Shown piece by piece: positions 54,216-63,569 of a DNA stretch of 64,000 nucleotides. The stretch covers positions 4,588,001 to 4,652,000 of the forward strand of contig NZ_CP113975.1 of NCBI RefSeq assembly GCF_026870155.1. Direction: 5' to 3'. The notes under the pieces are model-generated. The model ran no database searches and was not told the DNA's origin. It saw nothing but the letters and a program-made list of their open reading frames with translations. The DNA comes from Flavobacterium marginilacus. Lineage in GTDB: Bacteria > Bacteroidota > Bacteroidia > Flavobacteriales > Flavobacteriaceae. Position 1 is the stretch's first letter. Each line of letters opens with the position of its first letter. The position numbers and the translations under genes are program-made.

Positions 54216-55547
54216 TTAGTAGTGGCATTTACCGCATTCTAACCCGCCCATCTGAGCAGCTGTTAATTTATCAACACCATATTTTTTAGAAAGCTGTTCG
54301 TGTATTTTTTTGTAGTACTCATTACCTTCCATTTTAACATCAGTTTTTCTGTGGCAGTTAATACACCATCCCATTGTTAATGGAGAGAACTGTTTCATGA
54401 TTTCAAATTCCTGAACAGGACCGTGACAAGTCTGGCATTCAATTCCAGCTGTAGTAACATGCTGCGAGTGATTAAAATAAACGAAATCAGGCAAGTTATG
54501 AATACGCACCCATTTTACAGGCTCGGTCTTTCCAGTATAAGACTGACTAGCTGCATCCCAGCCAACAGCTTTGTATAATTTTTTAATCTGCTCGTCATAG
54601 AAAGCCTTACTGTATTCTGGAGTTGCAGTAGTTTCAGCAACTTCACTAATACTTTTATGACAGTTCATACAAACATTTAAAGAAGGAATTCCAGCAGTTT
54701 TACTCACTCTAGAAGCAGAGTGGCAATATTTACAGTTGATTTCATTATCTCCTGCGTGTATTCTATGAGAGTAGTGAATTGGCTGAATTGGTTCGTAGTT
54801 TTGATCCACACCAACCTGCATTAAAAAACCATAAACCATATAAGCCCCAGCCAGCAGTAAGAAAATAGCCGAAACCAATACTAAGAATTGATTTTTAACA
54901 AAAGCCTTCCAAATAGGCAAAGTAGGTTCTTTTGCAGCAACTTCAATACCATTTGCAGCTGCAACTTTTCTTAAAACTTTGTTTACCAAAACCAACATCA
55001 CAATAAGTATTGCCATTACTAATGACAAAGCACCTAAAATAACATTATTTGAAATACCAGCCTCTTGCGAAGCGTCTTTTACAGCACCAGGAACACCAGC
55101 AGCTGGCGCAGCAACTTCAGCCTTAGGTTCAGAAGTATATGCTATAATATTATCAATATCTCCTTCAGATAACTGAGGAAAAGGAGTCATCGGAACTTTA
55201 TTATTATCTTCAAAAAGTTTTACTGCAACTTTATCTCCTGATTTAATTAAATCAGAACTATTGTGAACCCATTTATAAATCCAAGCCATATCATGCCTTG
55301 CAGACACACCTCTCAAGGCAGGACCTGTAGATTTTGCATCTAACTTATGACATGCGGCACAATTGGTATTAAAAAGCTCTTTCCCTTTTGCCGCATCACC
55401 TCCAGAACTGGCAGCTGGCGCAGCAGCTGCAGCAGCTGCTACTGGAGCAGCATCTTGTGCAAGCGAAGCTACGGAAATACTCAACATTAATGCTAAGCTT
55501 AAAAATAATTTCCTTGAATTCGAATTATGGTTACCCACCTTTTTCAT
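54216..55547 (-). CDS. actA: Alternative complex III subunit ActA (multiheme cytochrome c)
   Basis: 443 residues from the ATG at 55547; the 15 codons upstream in frame do not fit a signal. The signal peptide (LFLSLALMLSISVASLAQ) is followed by an Ala-rich linker, a monoheme domain (CAACHK, with Met in VPMTPFPQL), two transmembrane helices (about 172-195 and 220-243) and a C-terminal pentaheme domain with CKYCH, CMNCH, CQTCH, CINCH and CGKCH. The total is six heme motifs. It is the main electron conduit of alternative complex III. First gene of actABCDEF-ctaC-ctaD, with a promoter at 55636-55664. Confidence 0.94.
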   Translation of the reverse strand: MKKVGNHNSNSRKLFLSLALMLSISVASLAQDAAPVAAAAAAAPAASSGGDAAKGKELFNTNCAACHKLDAKSTGPALRGVSARHDMAWIYKWVHNSSDLIKSGDKVAVKLFEDNNKVPMTPFPQLSEGDIDNIIAYTSEPKAEVAAPAAGVPGAVKDASQEAGISNNVILGALSLVMAILIVMLVLVNKVLRKVAAANGIEVAAKEPTLPIWKAFVKNQFLVLVSAIFLLLAGAYMVYGFLMQVGVDQNYEPIQPIHYSHRIHAGDNEINCKYCHSASRVSKTAGIPSLNVCMNCHKSISEVAETTATPEYSKAFYDEQIKKLYKAVGWDAASQSYTGKTEPVKWVRIHNLPDFVYFNHSQHVTTAGIECQTCHGPVQEFEIMKQFSPLTMGWCINCHRKTDVKMEGNEYYKKIHEQLSKKYGVDKLTAAQMGGLECGKCHY

Positions 55548-55635
55548 ATTAATATATTGATTATCTACTAAAAATTGTTCGCTTATTGTCAAATAAACTA
55601 GAAGACGAAACCCTCCTTATTTTAAAAACTGCGAC

Positions 55636-55664
55636 AAAAATACGACTTAAGAACTATTCTCAAA
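55636..55664 (-). promoter_or_regulatory. Promoter of the act-cta respiratory operon
   Basis: -7 box TATTTTTG at 55636-55643 and -33 TTG at 55662-55664 are separated by 18 bases on the minus strand, a full match to the Bacteroidota promoter. A leader of about 83 bases follows to the actA ATG. Confidence 0.65.
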
Positions 55665-55739
55665 ACCTTAAAATAATCTTAATTATAATTTATATCAAAT
55701 CTAAATAAGGAATCTAATTTCAATTTCCTGTTAAAATGT

Positions 55740-55747
55740 TATTTTTG
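55740..55747 (+). promoter_or_regulatory. -7 promoter element for the SPOR gene
   Basis: TATTTTTG matches TAnnTTTG and lies 19 bases before the ATG at 55767. Confidence 0.5.
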
Positions 55748-55766
55748 TAAAATAAATAATCAGATT

Positions 55767-56156
55767 ATGAGATTTTTAAGATTAGCACAGCCATTAGTAT
55801 CAGCTCTTTTATTTTGTTTAACTACAATAAAAACAGGAGCTCAAAATTCGAATTTAACACTTAATCAGGATCCAAAATTCGAACAATTACTGACAGAAAA
55901 AAGAAAATCAAACCCTAATTTATCTTATAATGACAGGTACAAAATTCAAATATTCAACGGTGTAAGTGAAACTGCCAAAAAAACTTTGTCAGAATTTAAA
56001 CAAGAATTCAAAGACCTCGACGGAACAATTATTTTCAATACACCTAATTATAAAGTTTGGGTTGGAAATTTCAGAACTAGAATGGAAGCCGAACGAAATC
56101 TTATTGATATTAAAAAAAGATATAAAAACGTTTTTTTAATAAAGCCTAGCAAATAA
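55767..56156 (+). CDS. SPOR domain protein (secreted)
   Basis: 129 residues. A signal peptide (LAQPLVSALLFCLTTIKTGAQ) is followed by a short linker and a SPOR domain (about 55-125) with YKIQIFNGVSETAKKTL, TIIFNTPNYKVWVGNF, RTRMEAERNLIDIK and FLIKPSK. SPOR domains bind denuded septal peptidoglycan. Nothing else is attached, so it is a simple periplasmic peptidoglycan-binding protein. It diverges from the respiratory operon and converges with the mtnN relic; a stop to start relationship of 57 bases separates it from the relic. Confidence 0.9.
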   Translation: MRFLRLAQPLVSALLFCLTTIKTGAQNSNLTLNQDPKFEQLLTEKRKSNPNLSYNDRYKIQIFNGVSETAKKTLSEFKQEFKDLDGTIIFNTPNYKVWVGNFRTRMEAERNLIDIKKRYKNVFLIKPSK

Positions 56157-56213
56157 ATTTTTAAACACTGAACTATATTAAAACCTAAGCTGTTTTGTAA
56201 GTTTTTTAATGAT

Positions 56214-56918
56214 TTACAGACTAAATTTAGAAGCAACCTGTGATATAAACTCATTGAAATCTATTACAGAATTCTCATTCGCATCATCAGAAATAGTACA
56301 GATAATCACAAAAGGAATATTATATTCAAAACATACCTGAACCACAACTGATCCTTCTATACTACACACAAAACATCTGGAAAGACAGCTAGAATATTTT
56401 CTTATTCAAGATTACTAAAAAGAATTGATTCCAGCTTATATTTTATCCAACCATTACTTTATGAATTATCAATGGAAAATCTTTCTGTTGTTTTAAAGAA
56501 ACTAAATCAATCAGGTTTCCATTTAACTAACTCACCAATCCTTTCTACTTTAATTATCCAAAACTTCTTTTGGAAGAAAGAGTTCACTTATGCCTAAGAA
56601 CGGGATTTCAATTTATTTGATTATAGGACGGGCATCCAAATCATGCTGCACAAGGCTATTCGCAACAACAATATCACCGATATTTAAGTCTCCTCTACTG
56701 CACTGGCAACTCCTGTAAATAAAAATTCAGTTATTCCGAATTCTGCAATCAAGTGAGTTAGAAGCAACATTGACCACCTTGAAAACACTACTATAGCTTC
56801 AAAATTACTTATCGTGCCTATGGAATAAGTTCACATTCCTTTAACAATTTCCTTTTTATCTGCAAGGAGAGTGACAATGCCATTAATTTCTTTAGGCATT
56901 AATCCGTCTTTTATTCAT
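56214..56918 (-). pseudogene. mtnN: Decayed 5'-methylthioadenosine/S-adenosylhomocysteine nucleosidase gene
   Basis: No open frame remains, but reading the minus strand through frame changes recovers the family from end to end: GLMPKEINGIVTLLADKKEI near the start, then NFEAIVVFSRW, LIAEFGITEFLFTGVASAVE, DLNIGDIVVANSLVQHDLDA and IPFLGISELFLPKEVLD, later FPDVLCV and, at the end, VQVCFEYNIPFVIICTISDD and IDFNEFISQVASKFSL with its stop. At least two frame shifts and several stops (one after IVKGM) separate these pieces. It is full length (705 bases) and clearly dead. Its loss would affect methylthioadenosine and homocysteine recycling unless another copy exists. Confidence 0.88.
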
Positions 56919-57345
56919 AACAAAAACCATTTAAACAATAAATCACAAACCATCATTGATAAGACATTTGCTTTTAAAACTTTTAATTTCAACACACTCA
57001 AAGTATAAAAAAAATGGCACACAGATGACTCGGATTGAATGGATTTTGCACAGATTCCAATTAAATTCTTAACGGAGTTATTAAAAAACCCATCCTAATC
57101 TGTTTAATCCTTGGGATACGTGCAAATTTAACTGTTTTGCAAAATGACAAAGTAATATTTATTTTTTAAAAGCGAATACCTTGCATCATTGTGAAAACAT
57201 TTAACAATAACAACAAAGAAGCTTTAAAATTAATCCCAGCGCAACAATTCACTTGCAAGAGCAATAATCATATAAAAAAACACCTTATATTACTGCTCTC
57301 AATTAAACAATCAACCCCTAAGTAAAACGACATCCTAAACAAAAA
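56919..57345. other. Intergenic DNA between the mtnN relic and infB
   Basis: No gene and no open frame of note. It holds one decayed repeat (57015-57123) and the infB terminator at its edge; otherwise I see nothing. Confidence 0.6.
57015..57123. repeat. Decayed dispersed repeat of the CACAGATT type
   Basis: GGCACACAGATGACTCGGATT at the left (quoted in part: GGCACACAGAT) and AATCTGTTTAATCC with GTGC at the right form a mismatched inverted repeat with inner CACAGATT. It is related in sequence style to 9367-9439 but not identical. Confidence 0.5.
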
Positions 57346-57369
57346 AAAATCCCAACGAATTGGGATTTT
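57346..57369 (-). terminator. Terminator of the rimP-nusA-infB operon
   Basis: Stem AAAATCCCAA / TTGGGATTTT around a 4-base loop, followed by T on the minus strand. It lies 21 bases after the infB stop at 57391. Confidence 0.85.
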
Positions 57370-57390
57370 AAATCATATAACAACTGAATA

Positions 57391-60306
57391 TTACTTCAAT
57401 TTCTTTTTGATAGCCACTTCGTGGTAAGCTTCAATAACATCTCTTTCTTCGATGTCATTATAGCCTTTTATCTGAATACCGCAATCGTAGCCTTTGGTAA
57501 CTTCTTTTACATCGTCTTTGAAACGTTTCAATGCAATTAATTCACCTTCATGAACTACTACGCCGTCTCTAACAATTCTAATTTTACCATTTCTGGTAAT
57601 TTTACCATCCGTAACCATACAGCCGGCAATTGTACCCACTTTAGAAATTTTGAACAATTCTCTGATTTCAGCAGTACCAAGAACTTCCTCTTTCATTTCT
57701 GGAGCTAACATTCCTTCCATCGCATCTTTCAAATCATCGATAGCAGCATAGATAATAGAATAATAACGGATATCGATTTCTTCTTTATCAGCTAATTGTC
57801 TAGCATTTCCAGCAGGACGAACGTTAAATCCTATAATAATCGCATCAGAAGCAGAAGCTAACATAACGTCAGATTCTGTAATTGCTCCAACACCTTTATG
57901 AATAATATTGATCTGGATTTCTTCGGTTGATAATTTAGAGAACGAATCAGACAAGGCTTCTACAGAACCATCCACGTCACCTTTAAGAATAATGTTCAAC
58001 TCTTTAAACTGACCTAATGCGATTCTACGTCCAATCTCGTCTAATGTAATGTGACGCTGTGTACGTACTGATTGTTCACGCATTAATTGAGAACGTTTCG
58101 CAGCAATTTGTTTTGCCTCTTTTTCATCTTCAAAAATATTGAACTTATCACCAGCTGTAGGAGCCCCATCAAGTCCTAAAACCGAAACAGGAGTAGAAGG
58201 CCCTGCTATAGTAACAGTTTTACCTCTTTCATCGTGCATCGCTTTAATTTTTCCATGATGCTTTCCTGCCAGCATATAATCACCAATTTTAAGAGTACCA
58301 TGCTGTACTAAAATTGTAGAAACATAACCTTTACCTTTATCCAAGAAAGCTTCCACAACTGTACCCTGCGCAGCTTTATTTGGATTTGCTTTCAGATCTA
58401 AAATTTCAGCTTCTAACAATACTTTTTCCAATAATTCTTTAACACCTGTACCAATTTTTGCAGAAATATCATGAGATTGAATTTTTCCACCCCAATCTTC
58501 TACAAGTAAATTCATACCTGCCAAACGTTCTTTAATTTTTTCAACGTTAGCATTTGGCTTATCGATTTTATTGATTGCAAATATAATCGGAACACCAGCC
58601 GCCTGAGCATGAGAAATAGCCTCTTTGGTCTGTGGCATGATATCATCATCCGCAGCTACCACAATAATAGCAATATCGGTAACTTGAGCTCCACGGGCAC
58701 GCATCGCAGTAAACGCTTCGTGACCTGGTGTATCAAGGAACGCAATTTTTTGTCCGTTATCCAATGTTACTCCATAAGCTCCAATGTGCTGTGTAATACC
58801 ACCTGACTCACCTGCAATAACATTTTCTTTACGAATATAATCCAGCAAAGATGTTTTACCGTGGTCAACATGTCCCATTACAGTAACAATTGGTGCTCTG
58901 GTAACTAAATCTTCCTCTTTATCTTCTACTACCTCAATAGCTTCTTCGATATCTACTGTTATAAATTCAACGTCATAACCAAACTCATCAGCAACAATTG
59001 TCAATGTTTCAGCATCCAGACGCTGATTCATCGTAACCATTATTCCAAGAGACATACAAGTTCCAATCACTTTTGTAATCGGCACATCCATCATTATTGC
59101 AATTTCACCTACAGTAACAAACTCAGTAACTTTAATCGTTTTACTTCCTTCATCCAAAGCTCTTTGCTCGTCATCAGATTTTTGACGATGCGTATCTCTT
59201 TTATCTCTTCTATATTTCGCCGCTTTAGACTTCCCTCCTTTACCTTGAAGTTTCTCTAAAGTTTCGCGAATTTGATTTTTAACTTCTTCTTCTGTTGGCT
59301 CAACTTTTGCAACAATTGCAGGTCTATTGCCTTTTACAAATCCAGGTCTTGCACTTCTGTTTGCATTAAAACCTCCTCCACCTGTATTCGGAGTAATCTT
59401 ATTAGGATTTGGCACTCCAGGAACACCAGGAGCTGCAGGAGATTTTGGAGCTCCCGGTTTAGGAGCAATTCTCTTGCGTTTATTTTTATTCGCATTATTA
59501 GCACCAGCAACTCCAGAAGTACCAGGCTTGTTAGGCGTAATTTTTGGATCTTCTTTTTTCTTCTTCGGTTTGTTAAACTGAGACAAGTCAATCACTTGAC
59601 CGGTTAGAGTTGCACCAGAAAGTTTTTGGTATTGTGTAGCAATTGATTCTTCAACTGGAGCTTCATTAGTAGTGCTTACTGCCTTTTTCTCTACTACAGC
59701 TTCAGGCTGTTTATCGGCACTTTTAACTTCCTTGAATTTAGGTTTTTCAACAGCCTCATTTTCTTGAACTTTAGGTATCTCTTTTATGATTTTTTCTACT
59801 ACTGGCTGTTTTATTTCTACAGGTTCAGCAGTAACTTTTTTCACATCTTCTTTAGAAACAGGTGCTTCATTTGAAGTTATATCTACAGGAGTAATTACTT
59901 TTTCAGCAACAATAGGTTCAGGAGCAGGAGCGGCTTTTTTAGGATTAAGATCAATTTTACCAACTTGAACCGGCCCAGACAATGTAGCCCTGGCTTTAAT
60001 AACTTCTTGTTGTTTCAAACGCTCTTCCTCTAGTTTGCGTTTATCTTCAACTTCTTTTTCACGCTCAATACGCAATGCCTCTTTTTCTTTTCTTTTCTCT
60101 TCACCTACTTCCTTGGAAGCTTCTTTATTCCCCTTGTCGCCTGCAAACTGACTTTGTAGGATATTAAATTCATTGTCAGAAATTTTAGCATTTGGATTTG
60201 CCTCAATAGCAATTCCCTTATCCTTAAGATAATCCACAGCTCTTTCTAACGAAATATTTAATTCCCTTAAAACCTTGTTTATTCTAATAATTCTCTCTTC
60301 AGACAT
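57391..60306 (-). CDS. infB: Translation initiation factor IF-2
   Basis: 971 residues. The N-terminal half (1-460) is a long linker rich in Lys, Glu, Pro and Ala with an IF2-N subdomain ([18 protein letters not shown]). The GTPase domain (about 465-640) has G1 GHVDHGKT, G3 DTPGHEAF and G4 NKID; domains II to IV follow, ending in the C2 domain (about 860-971). It brings initiator tRNA to the 30S subunit. It is the last gene of rimP-nusA-infB, 90 bases after nusA. A shadow frame of repeats opposite the linker is an artefact of its composition. Confidence 0.97.
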   Translation of the reverse strand: MSEERIIRINKVLRELNISLERAVDYLKDKGIAIEANPNAKISDNEFNILQSQFAGDKGNKEASKEVGEEKRKEKEALRIEREKEVEDKRKLEEERLKQQEVIKARATLSGPVQVGKIDLNPKKAAPAPEPIVAEKVITPVDITSNEAPVSKEDVKKVTAEPVEIKQPVVEKIIKEIPKVQENEAVEKPKFKEVKSADKQPEAVVEKKAVSTTNEAPVEESIATQYQKLSGATLTGQVIDLSQFNKPKKKKEDPKITPNKPGTSGVAGANNANKNKRKRIAPKPGAPKSPAAPGVPGVPNPNKITPNTGGGGFNANRSARPGFVKGNRPAIVAKVEPTEEEVKNQIRETLEKLQGKGGKSKAAKYRRDKRDTHRQKSDDEQRALDEGSKTIKVTEFVTVGEIAIMMDVPITKVIGTCMSLGIMVTMNQRLDAETLTIVADEFGYDVEFITVDIEEAIEVVEDKEEDLVTRAPIVTVMGHVDHGKTSLLDYIRKENVIAGESGGITQHIGAYGVTLDNGQKIAFLDTPGHEAFTAMRARGAQVTDIAIIVVAADDDIMPQTKEAISHAQAAGVPIIFAINKIDKPNANVEKIKERLAGMNLLVEDWGGKIQSHDISAKIGTGVKELLEKVLLEAEILDLKANPNKAAQGTVVEAFLDKGKGYVSTILVQHGTLKIGDYMLAGKHHGKIKAMHDERGKTVTIAGPSTPVSVLGLDGAPTAGDKFNIFEDEKEAKQIAAKRSQLMREQSVRTQRHITLDEIGRRIALGQFKELNIILKGDVDGSVEALSDSFSKLSTEEIQINIIHKGVGAITESDVMLASASDAIIIGFNVRPAGNARQLADKEEIDIRYYSIIYAAIDDLKDAMEGMLAPEMKEEVLGTAEIRELFKISKVGTIAGCMVTDGKITRNGKIRIVRDGVVVHEGELIALKRFKDDVKEVTKGYDCGIQIKGYNDIEERDVIEAYHEVAIKKKLK

Positions 60307-60396
60307 AAAATCTTTTTATTTTTACCTTATTCGTTGTTCCATTTTTACCTTACATTAAAAATAGAAATTTATTTTATATGAGGAATTAACAGTCTG

Positions 60397-61650
60397 TTAA
60401 CTATCAAATTCTTCATTTAATATTCTAATTACATCTAAAATCGTTTCCTCTTCTAGGTCAGTTCTTCTAACTAAATCTTCAACATCGTGTTTCAAAATAC
60501 TTTTAGCAGTATCCAAACCAATTTTTGCAAATTCTTCTATAACCCATTCTTCGATCTCATCTGAGAACTCAGTTAATTCAACATCATCATCATCAGCTGT
60601 AGTTCCGGCAACATCACCTTCACGAATTACATCTAATTCATAACCTGTTAACTGTCCAGCCAAACGAATGTTATGACCTCCTCTACCAATTGCTTTAGAA
60701 ACTTCTTCTAATTTCAAAAACACTTCGGCTCTTTTAGCTTCTTCATTAATTTTGATAGAAGAAACTTTCGCAGGACTTAACGCTCTGGTAATATACAATT
60801 GAACATTGCTTGTATAGTTAATCACATCAATATTTTCATTTCCTAATTCACGAACAATTCCGTGAATACGAGATCCTTTCATACCAACACAAGCTCCAAC
60901 TGGATCGATACGGTCATCATAAGAATCTACAGCTACTTTTGCTTTTTCACCAGGAATTCTCACTACATTTTTAACCATAATTAAACCATCAAAAACTTCT
61001 GGAATTTCTTGTTCAAATAATTTTTCCAAGAACTTATCTGAAGTTCTGGACATAATAATCTGAGGTTTGTTTCCTTTTAGTTCAACACTTTCAATTATAC
61101 CTCTAACATTATCTCCTTTACGGAAAAAATCAGAAGGAATTTGTTTTTCTTTCGGCAAAATGATTTCGTTTCCGTCATCATCCACCAAAATTACAACTCT
61201 TGGACGAACATGATGCACTTCTGCAGTATAAATATCACCAATAATATCCTTAAATTGCTTGTAAAGATTCGTATTATCGTGTTCGTGTATTTTTGATATT
61301 AAATTTTGTCTTAAAGCCAATATCGCTCTTCTTCCTAAATCTATCAATTTAACTTCTTCTGAAACTTCCTCTCCAATTTCGAAATCGGCTTCGATTTTTC
61401 TAGCTTCAGTTAATGTAATTTCTTCATTTTCAAAATCCAAATCCTCGTCAGCAACGATTACTCTTCTTCTCCAAATCTCCATATCTCCTTTGTCAGGATT
61501 TATGATGATGTCAAAATTATCATCTGAACCGTATTTTTTTTTCAATGCATTTCTAAATACATCTTCCAAAATTGCCATAAGCGTTACACGATCAATAAGT
61601 TTATCATCTTTAAACTCTGAAAATGAATCGATTAATGCTAAATTTTCCAT
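60397..61650 (-). CDS. nusA: Transcription termination/antitermination factor NusA
   Basis: 417 residues. The NusA N-terminal domain (1-125) is followed by an S1 domain (about 130-200, with GDIYTAEVHHV) and KH1 and KH2 domains (about 225-345; PVGACVGMKGSRI and AIGRGGHNIRLAGQL hold the GxxG loops). The chain ends at 417 in an acidic, ATVE-like helical tail, without the two C-terminal acidic repeats of E. coli NusA. It modulates pausing and termination and, in E. coli, represses its own operon. It is 14 bases after rimP and 90 before infB. Confidence 0.96.
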   Translation of the reverse strand: MENLALIDSFSEFKDDKLIDRVTLMAILEDVFRNALKKKYGSDDNFDIIINPDKGDMEIWRRRVIVADEDLDFENEEITLTEARKIEADFEIGEEVSEEVKLIDLGRRAILALRQNLISKIHEHDNTNLYKQFKDIIGDIYTAEVHHVRPRVVILVDDDGNEIILPKEKQIPSDFFRKGDNVRGIIESVELKGNKPQIIMSRTSDKFLEKLFEQEIPEVFDGLIMVKNVVRIPGEKAKVAVDSYDDRIDPVGACVGMKGSRIHGIVRELGNENIDVINYTSNVQLYITRALSPAKVSSIKINEEAKRAEVFLKLEEVSKAIGRGGHNIRLAGQLTGYELDVIREGDVAGTTADDDDVELTEFSDEIEEWVIEEFAKIGLDTAKSILKHDVEDLVRRTDLEEETILDVIRILNEEFDS

Positions 61651-61664
61651 GCGAATTCTTTAAA

Positions 61665-62129
61665 TTAAAATGTTACTGTAACAACTGCTTCTTTAATATC
61701 TGCGTAAGGTATCTGCAATTCCTTTTGAACCGTCTCTTTTCCCTTACCCACTTTTTTGGCTTCTCTGGCTTTCCAAGACAAAATTATAAAAAGATCATTA
61801 GCTTCAACTAATTCTGCCTCAATATTTTCTTGATTGGTTTTAACAATTAATGTTCTGCCAATATTCTTTTTATACTGCCTAACTAATTTTAAAGGAGAAC
61901 CTACTCCTACCGAAGCTACTTCTAATGAGAAATCCTGTTCTTCTCTGTCTAAGTTACCCTCAACAGCACGACTTATATCAATACAGTCCTGCAAAACCAC
62001 TCCATTATCCCCATCAATCCCAATAATAATTTTAAAACTATCCGTTACAGTCAAGTCAATTAAAAAAATAGATGGTTTTTCCAGAAGAACCTCTTCTAAT
62101 ACCTGCTTTACTTTCTCTTTAAATGTCAT
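61665..62129 (-). CDS. rimP: Ribosome maturation factor RimP
   Basis: 154 residues, family length. The N-terminal domain (about 1-75) has the RimP pattern [21 protein letters not shown] and [22 protein letters not shown], with the C-terminal Sm-like domain (about 80-154) ending in [14 protein letters not shown]. It is needed to mature the 30S subunit. First gene of rimP-nusA-infB. A terminator-like hairpin lies 13 bases before its ATG in the leader, so the hairpin can limit the operon. Confidence 0.94.
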   Translation of the reverse strand: MTFKEKVKQVLEEVLLEKPSIFLIDLTVTDSFKIIIGIDGDNGVVLQDCIDISRAVEGNLDREEQDFSLEVASVGVGSPLKLVRQYKKNIGRTLIVKTNQENIEAELVEANDLFIILSWKAREAKKVGKGKETVQKELQIPYADIKEAVVTVTF

Positions 62130-62137
62130 ATCTTTAT

Positions 62138-62162
62138 AAAAAGAGGGGACGTTAGTCCCCTC
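62138..62162 (-). promoter_or_regulatory. Leader terminator-like hairpin (possible attenuator) of rimP-nusA-infB
   Basis: GAGGGGAC at 62143-62150 pairs perfectly with 62155-62162 around the 4-base loop GTTA; on the minus strand it is followed by five T (62138-62142) and then by the rimP ATG at 62129. It lies downstream of the promoter box at 62191-62198, so transcription passes through it before any gene. Confidence 0.7.
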
Positions 62163-62190
62163 ATTATTTAAACTTTACTAAATAACGGTG

Positions 62191-62198
62191 CAAATATA
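62191..62198 (-). promoter_or_regulatory. -7 promoter element for rimP-nusA-infB
   Basis: TATATTTG on the minus strand matches TAnnTTTG. The transcript would start near 62184, giving a leader of about 55 bases that contains the whole hairpin at 62143-62162. Confidence 0.55.
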
Positions 62199-62299
62199 GT
62201 GTTTTTTTTAAATCAAAAAAATTGATTACTATTAAAAAATAATATATCTTTAATCTATCAATTAACAAATAATTTATACTTAAACAAACCCCAATTACA

Positions 62300-63127
62300 A
62301 TGAAAAAAATTCTTATCCCAACTGATTTTTCAAAATATGCTGATGAAGCTATAGAAGTTGGCGCACAAATTGCAAAAAAAAACAACAGCGAAATTGTCTT
62401 AATTCACATGCTGGAACTACCTACACACATGAATGACGCCATATCCGGCGAAACAAGCATCCCGGAAATTATGCTATTCAAACGCAAAGCAGAAGAAACT
62501 CTAAAAAGCATAAAAAACCGTCCATATCTAGACGGAATAGCAGTAACCGAAGTAGTTAGACTCGATGGTGCTTACAAAGGAATCAACAACTACATTAAAC
62601 AAAACAGCGATTTTGACTTAATTGTAATGGGATCTCACGGAGCAACCGGTCTTAATGAAATCTTAGTAGGTTCTAATACCGAAAAAGTCGTAAGACAATC
62701 TGAAGTTCCAGTTTTAGTAATCAAAAACAAACTAGAAAACTTCAAAGCAGCAAACATCATTTTCGCTTCAGATTTCTCTAACGAAATCAAAAAACCTTTC
62801 AAAAAGGTTATTGAATTTGCTAAAATATTTGAAGCAAAATTAAACCTTGTAATGATCTGCACTCCAAACAGCTTCAAAAGCACTTCGGCTGCACGCAAAA
62901 TCATAAACGAATTCGTTGCTGAATTTGATATGCCAGAGTATACTTTTGAAACATACAACGAAAGCAACATTGAAAAAGGAATCATAAATTACTCTAATGA
63001 AAACAATGGAGACATAATTGCTTTCTGCACACACGGAAGAACTGCATTAAACCATTTCTTCACTGGAAGCATTTCTGAAGATCTAGTAAATCACTCTCAA
63101 AAGCCAGTATTAACTTTTAGAGTATAA
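62300..63127 (+). CDS. Universal stress protein with two UspA domains
   Basis: 275 residues: two UspA domains (about 1-140 and 145-275). The first has the full ATP-binding signature GSHGATGLNEILVGSNTEKVV (Gly-x2-Gly-x9-Gly-Ser); the second has a similar loop (CTHGRTALNHFFTGSISEDLV). Start KKILIPTDFSKYADEA is typical. Usp proteins bind adenine nucleotides and protect in stress or starvation. It is divergent from rimP and ends at a strong terminator (63139-63167). No clear -7 box is visible upstream. Confidence 0.95.
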   Translation: MKKILIPTDFSKYADEAIEVGAQIAKKNNSEIVLIHMLELPTHMNDAISGETSIPEIMLFKRKAEETLKSIKNRPYLDGIAVTEVVRLDGAYKGINNYIKQNSDFDLIVMGSHGATGLNEILVGSNTEKVVRQSEVPVLVIKNKLENFKAANIIFASDFSNEIKKPFKKVIEFAKIFEAKLNLVMICTPNSFKSTSAARKIINEFVAEFDMPEYTFETYNESNIEKGIINYSNENNGDIIAFCTHGRTALNHFFTGSISEDLVNHSQKPVLTFRV

Positions 63128-63138
63128 TTTTAAAAAAG

Positions 63139-63167
63139 AAAGCCTCTCCAAAAAAAAGAGAGGCTTT
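63139..63167 (+). terminator. Terminator of the universal stress gene
   Basis: Stem AAAGCCTCTC / GAGAGGCTTT with an A-rich loop, 11 bases after the stop at 63127, followed by T-rich sequence. Confidence 0.85.
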
Positions 63168-63202
63168 ACTTTTCAAACGCATACAGTTTAAAATTATTTC
63201 AT

Positions 63203-63234
63203 AAAAAAAGCCTCTCGATTGAGAGGCTTTTTTT
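63203..63234. terminator. Terminator after tRNA-Gln (bidirectional)
   Basis: Stem GCCTCTC / GAGAGGC with a 4-base loop, flanked by A7 and T8. On the minus strand it directly follows the tRNA gene. Its stem is the same sequence as the stem of the preceding terminator. Confidence 0.85.
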
Positions 63235-63235
63235 G

Positions 63236-63306
63236 TTGGTCTACTAGGACTCGAACCTAGAAAGACTGCACCAAAAACAGTTGTGTTACCATTACACCAT
63301 AGACCA
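63236..63306 (-). tRNA. trnQ: tRNA-Gln (anticodon TTG)
   Basis: 71 bases. Acceptor stem TGGTCTA with TAGACCA, D arm from GGTGTAATGGTAACAC, anticodon stem ACTGT/GCAGT around the loop TTTTGGT (anticodon TTG, codon CAA), a five-base variable loop and the T arm CTAGG-TTCGAGT-CCTAG. Discriminator base A follows; CCA is not encoded. It is the only RNA gene I can support in the window. A 63117-63341 reading frame on the same strand is not a gene. Confidence 0.95.
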
Positions 63307-63569
63307 GCTTTACTGCGAGCATTTCTGCTTAGCGAGTGCAAATTTAGAACAAATTCCTAGTTGTGCAAACTTTTTTTGCCTTTTTCTTTAAAAAAATCGA
63401 AACAAATTTCAATTTAAAAATCAAAATATGATTAAAACATTGAATTACAAAGCATTTACCAAAATGATTATTTTCAATAAAATTATAATAATGCGACTTC
63501 ACTTTAAAAAAAAAAACATTTTCTTTGTATCACTTTTTAAAACATGTAAAAAAAACAGAAGACGAGTAT

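Noticed and set aside
59272..59607. Open frames opposite the infB N-terminal linker
   Set aside because: They are shadows of the Lys/Pro/Ala/Glu-rich linker; no start signal, promoter or family resemblance.
63117..63341. Open frame on the minus strand covering the tRNA
   Set aside because: It lies over tRNA-Gln and two terminators, so it is not a gene.
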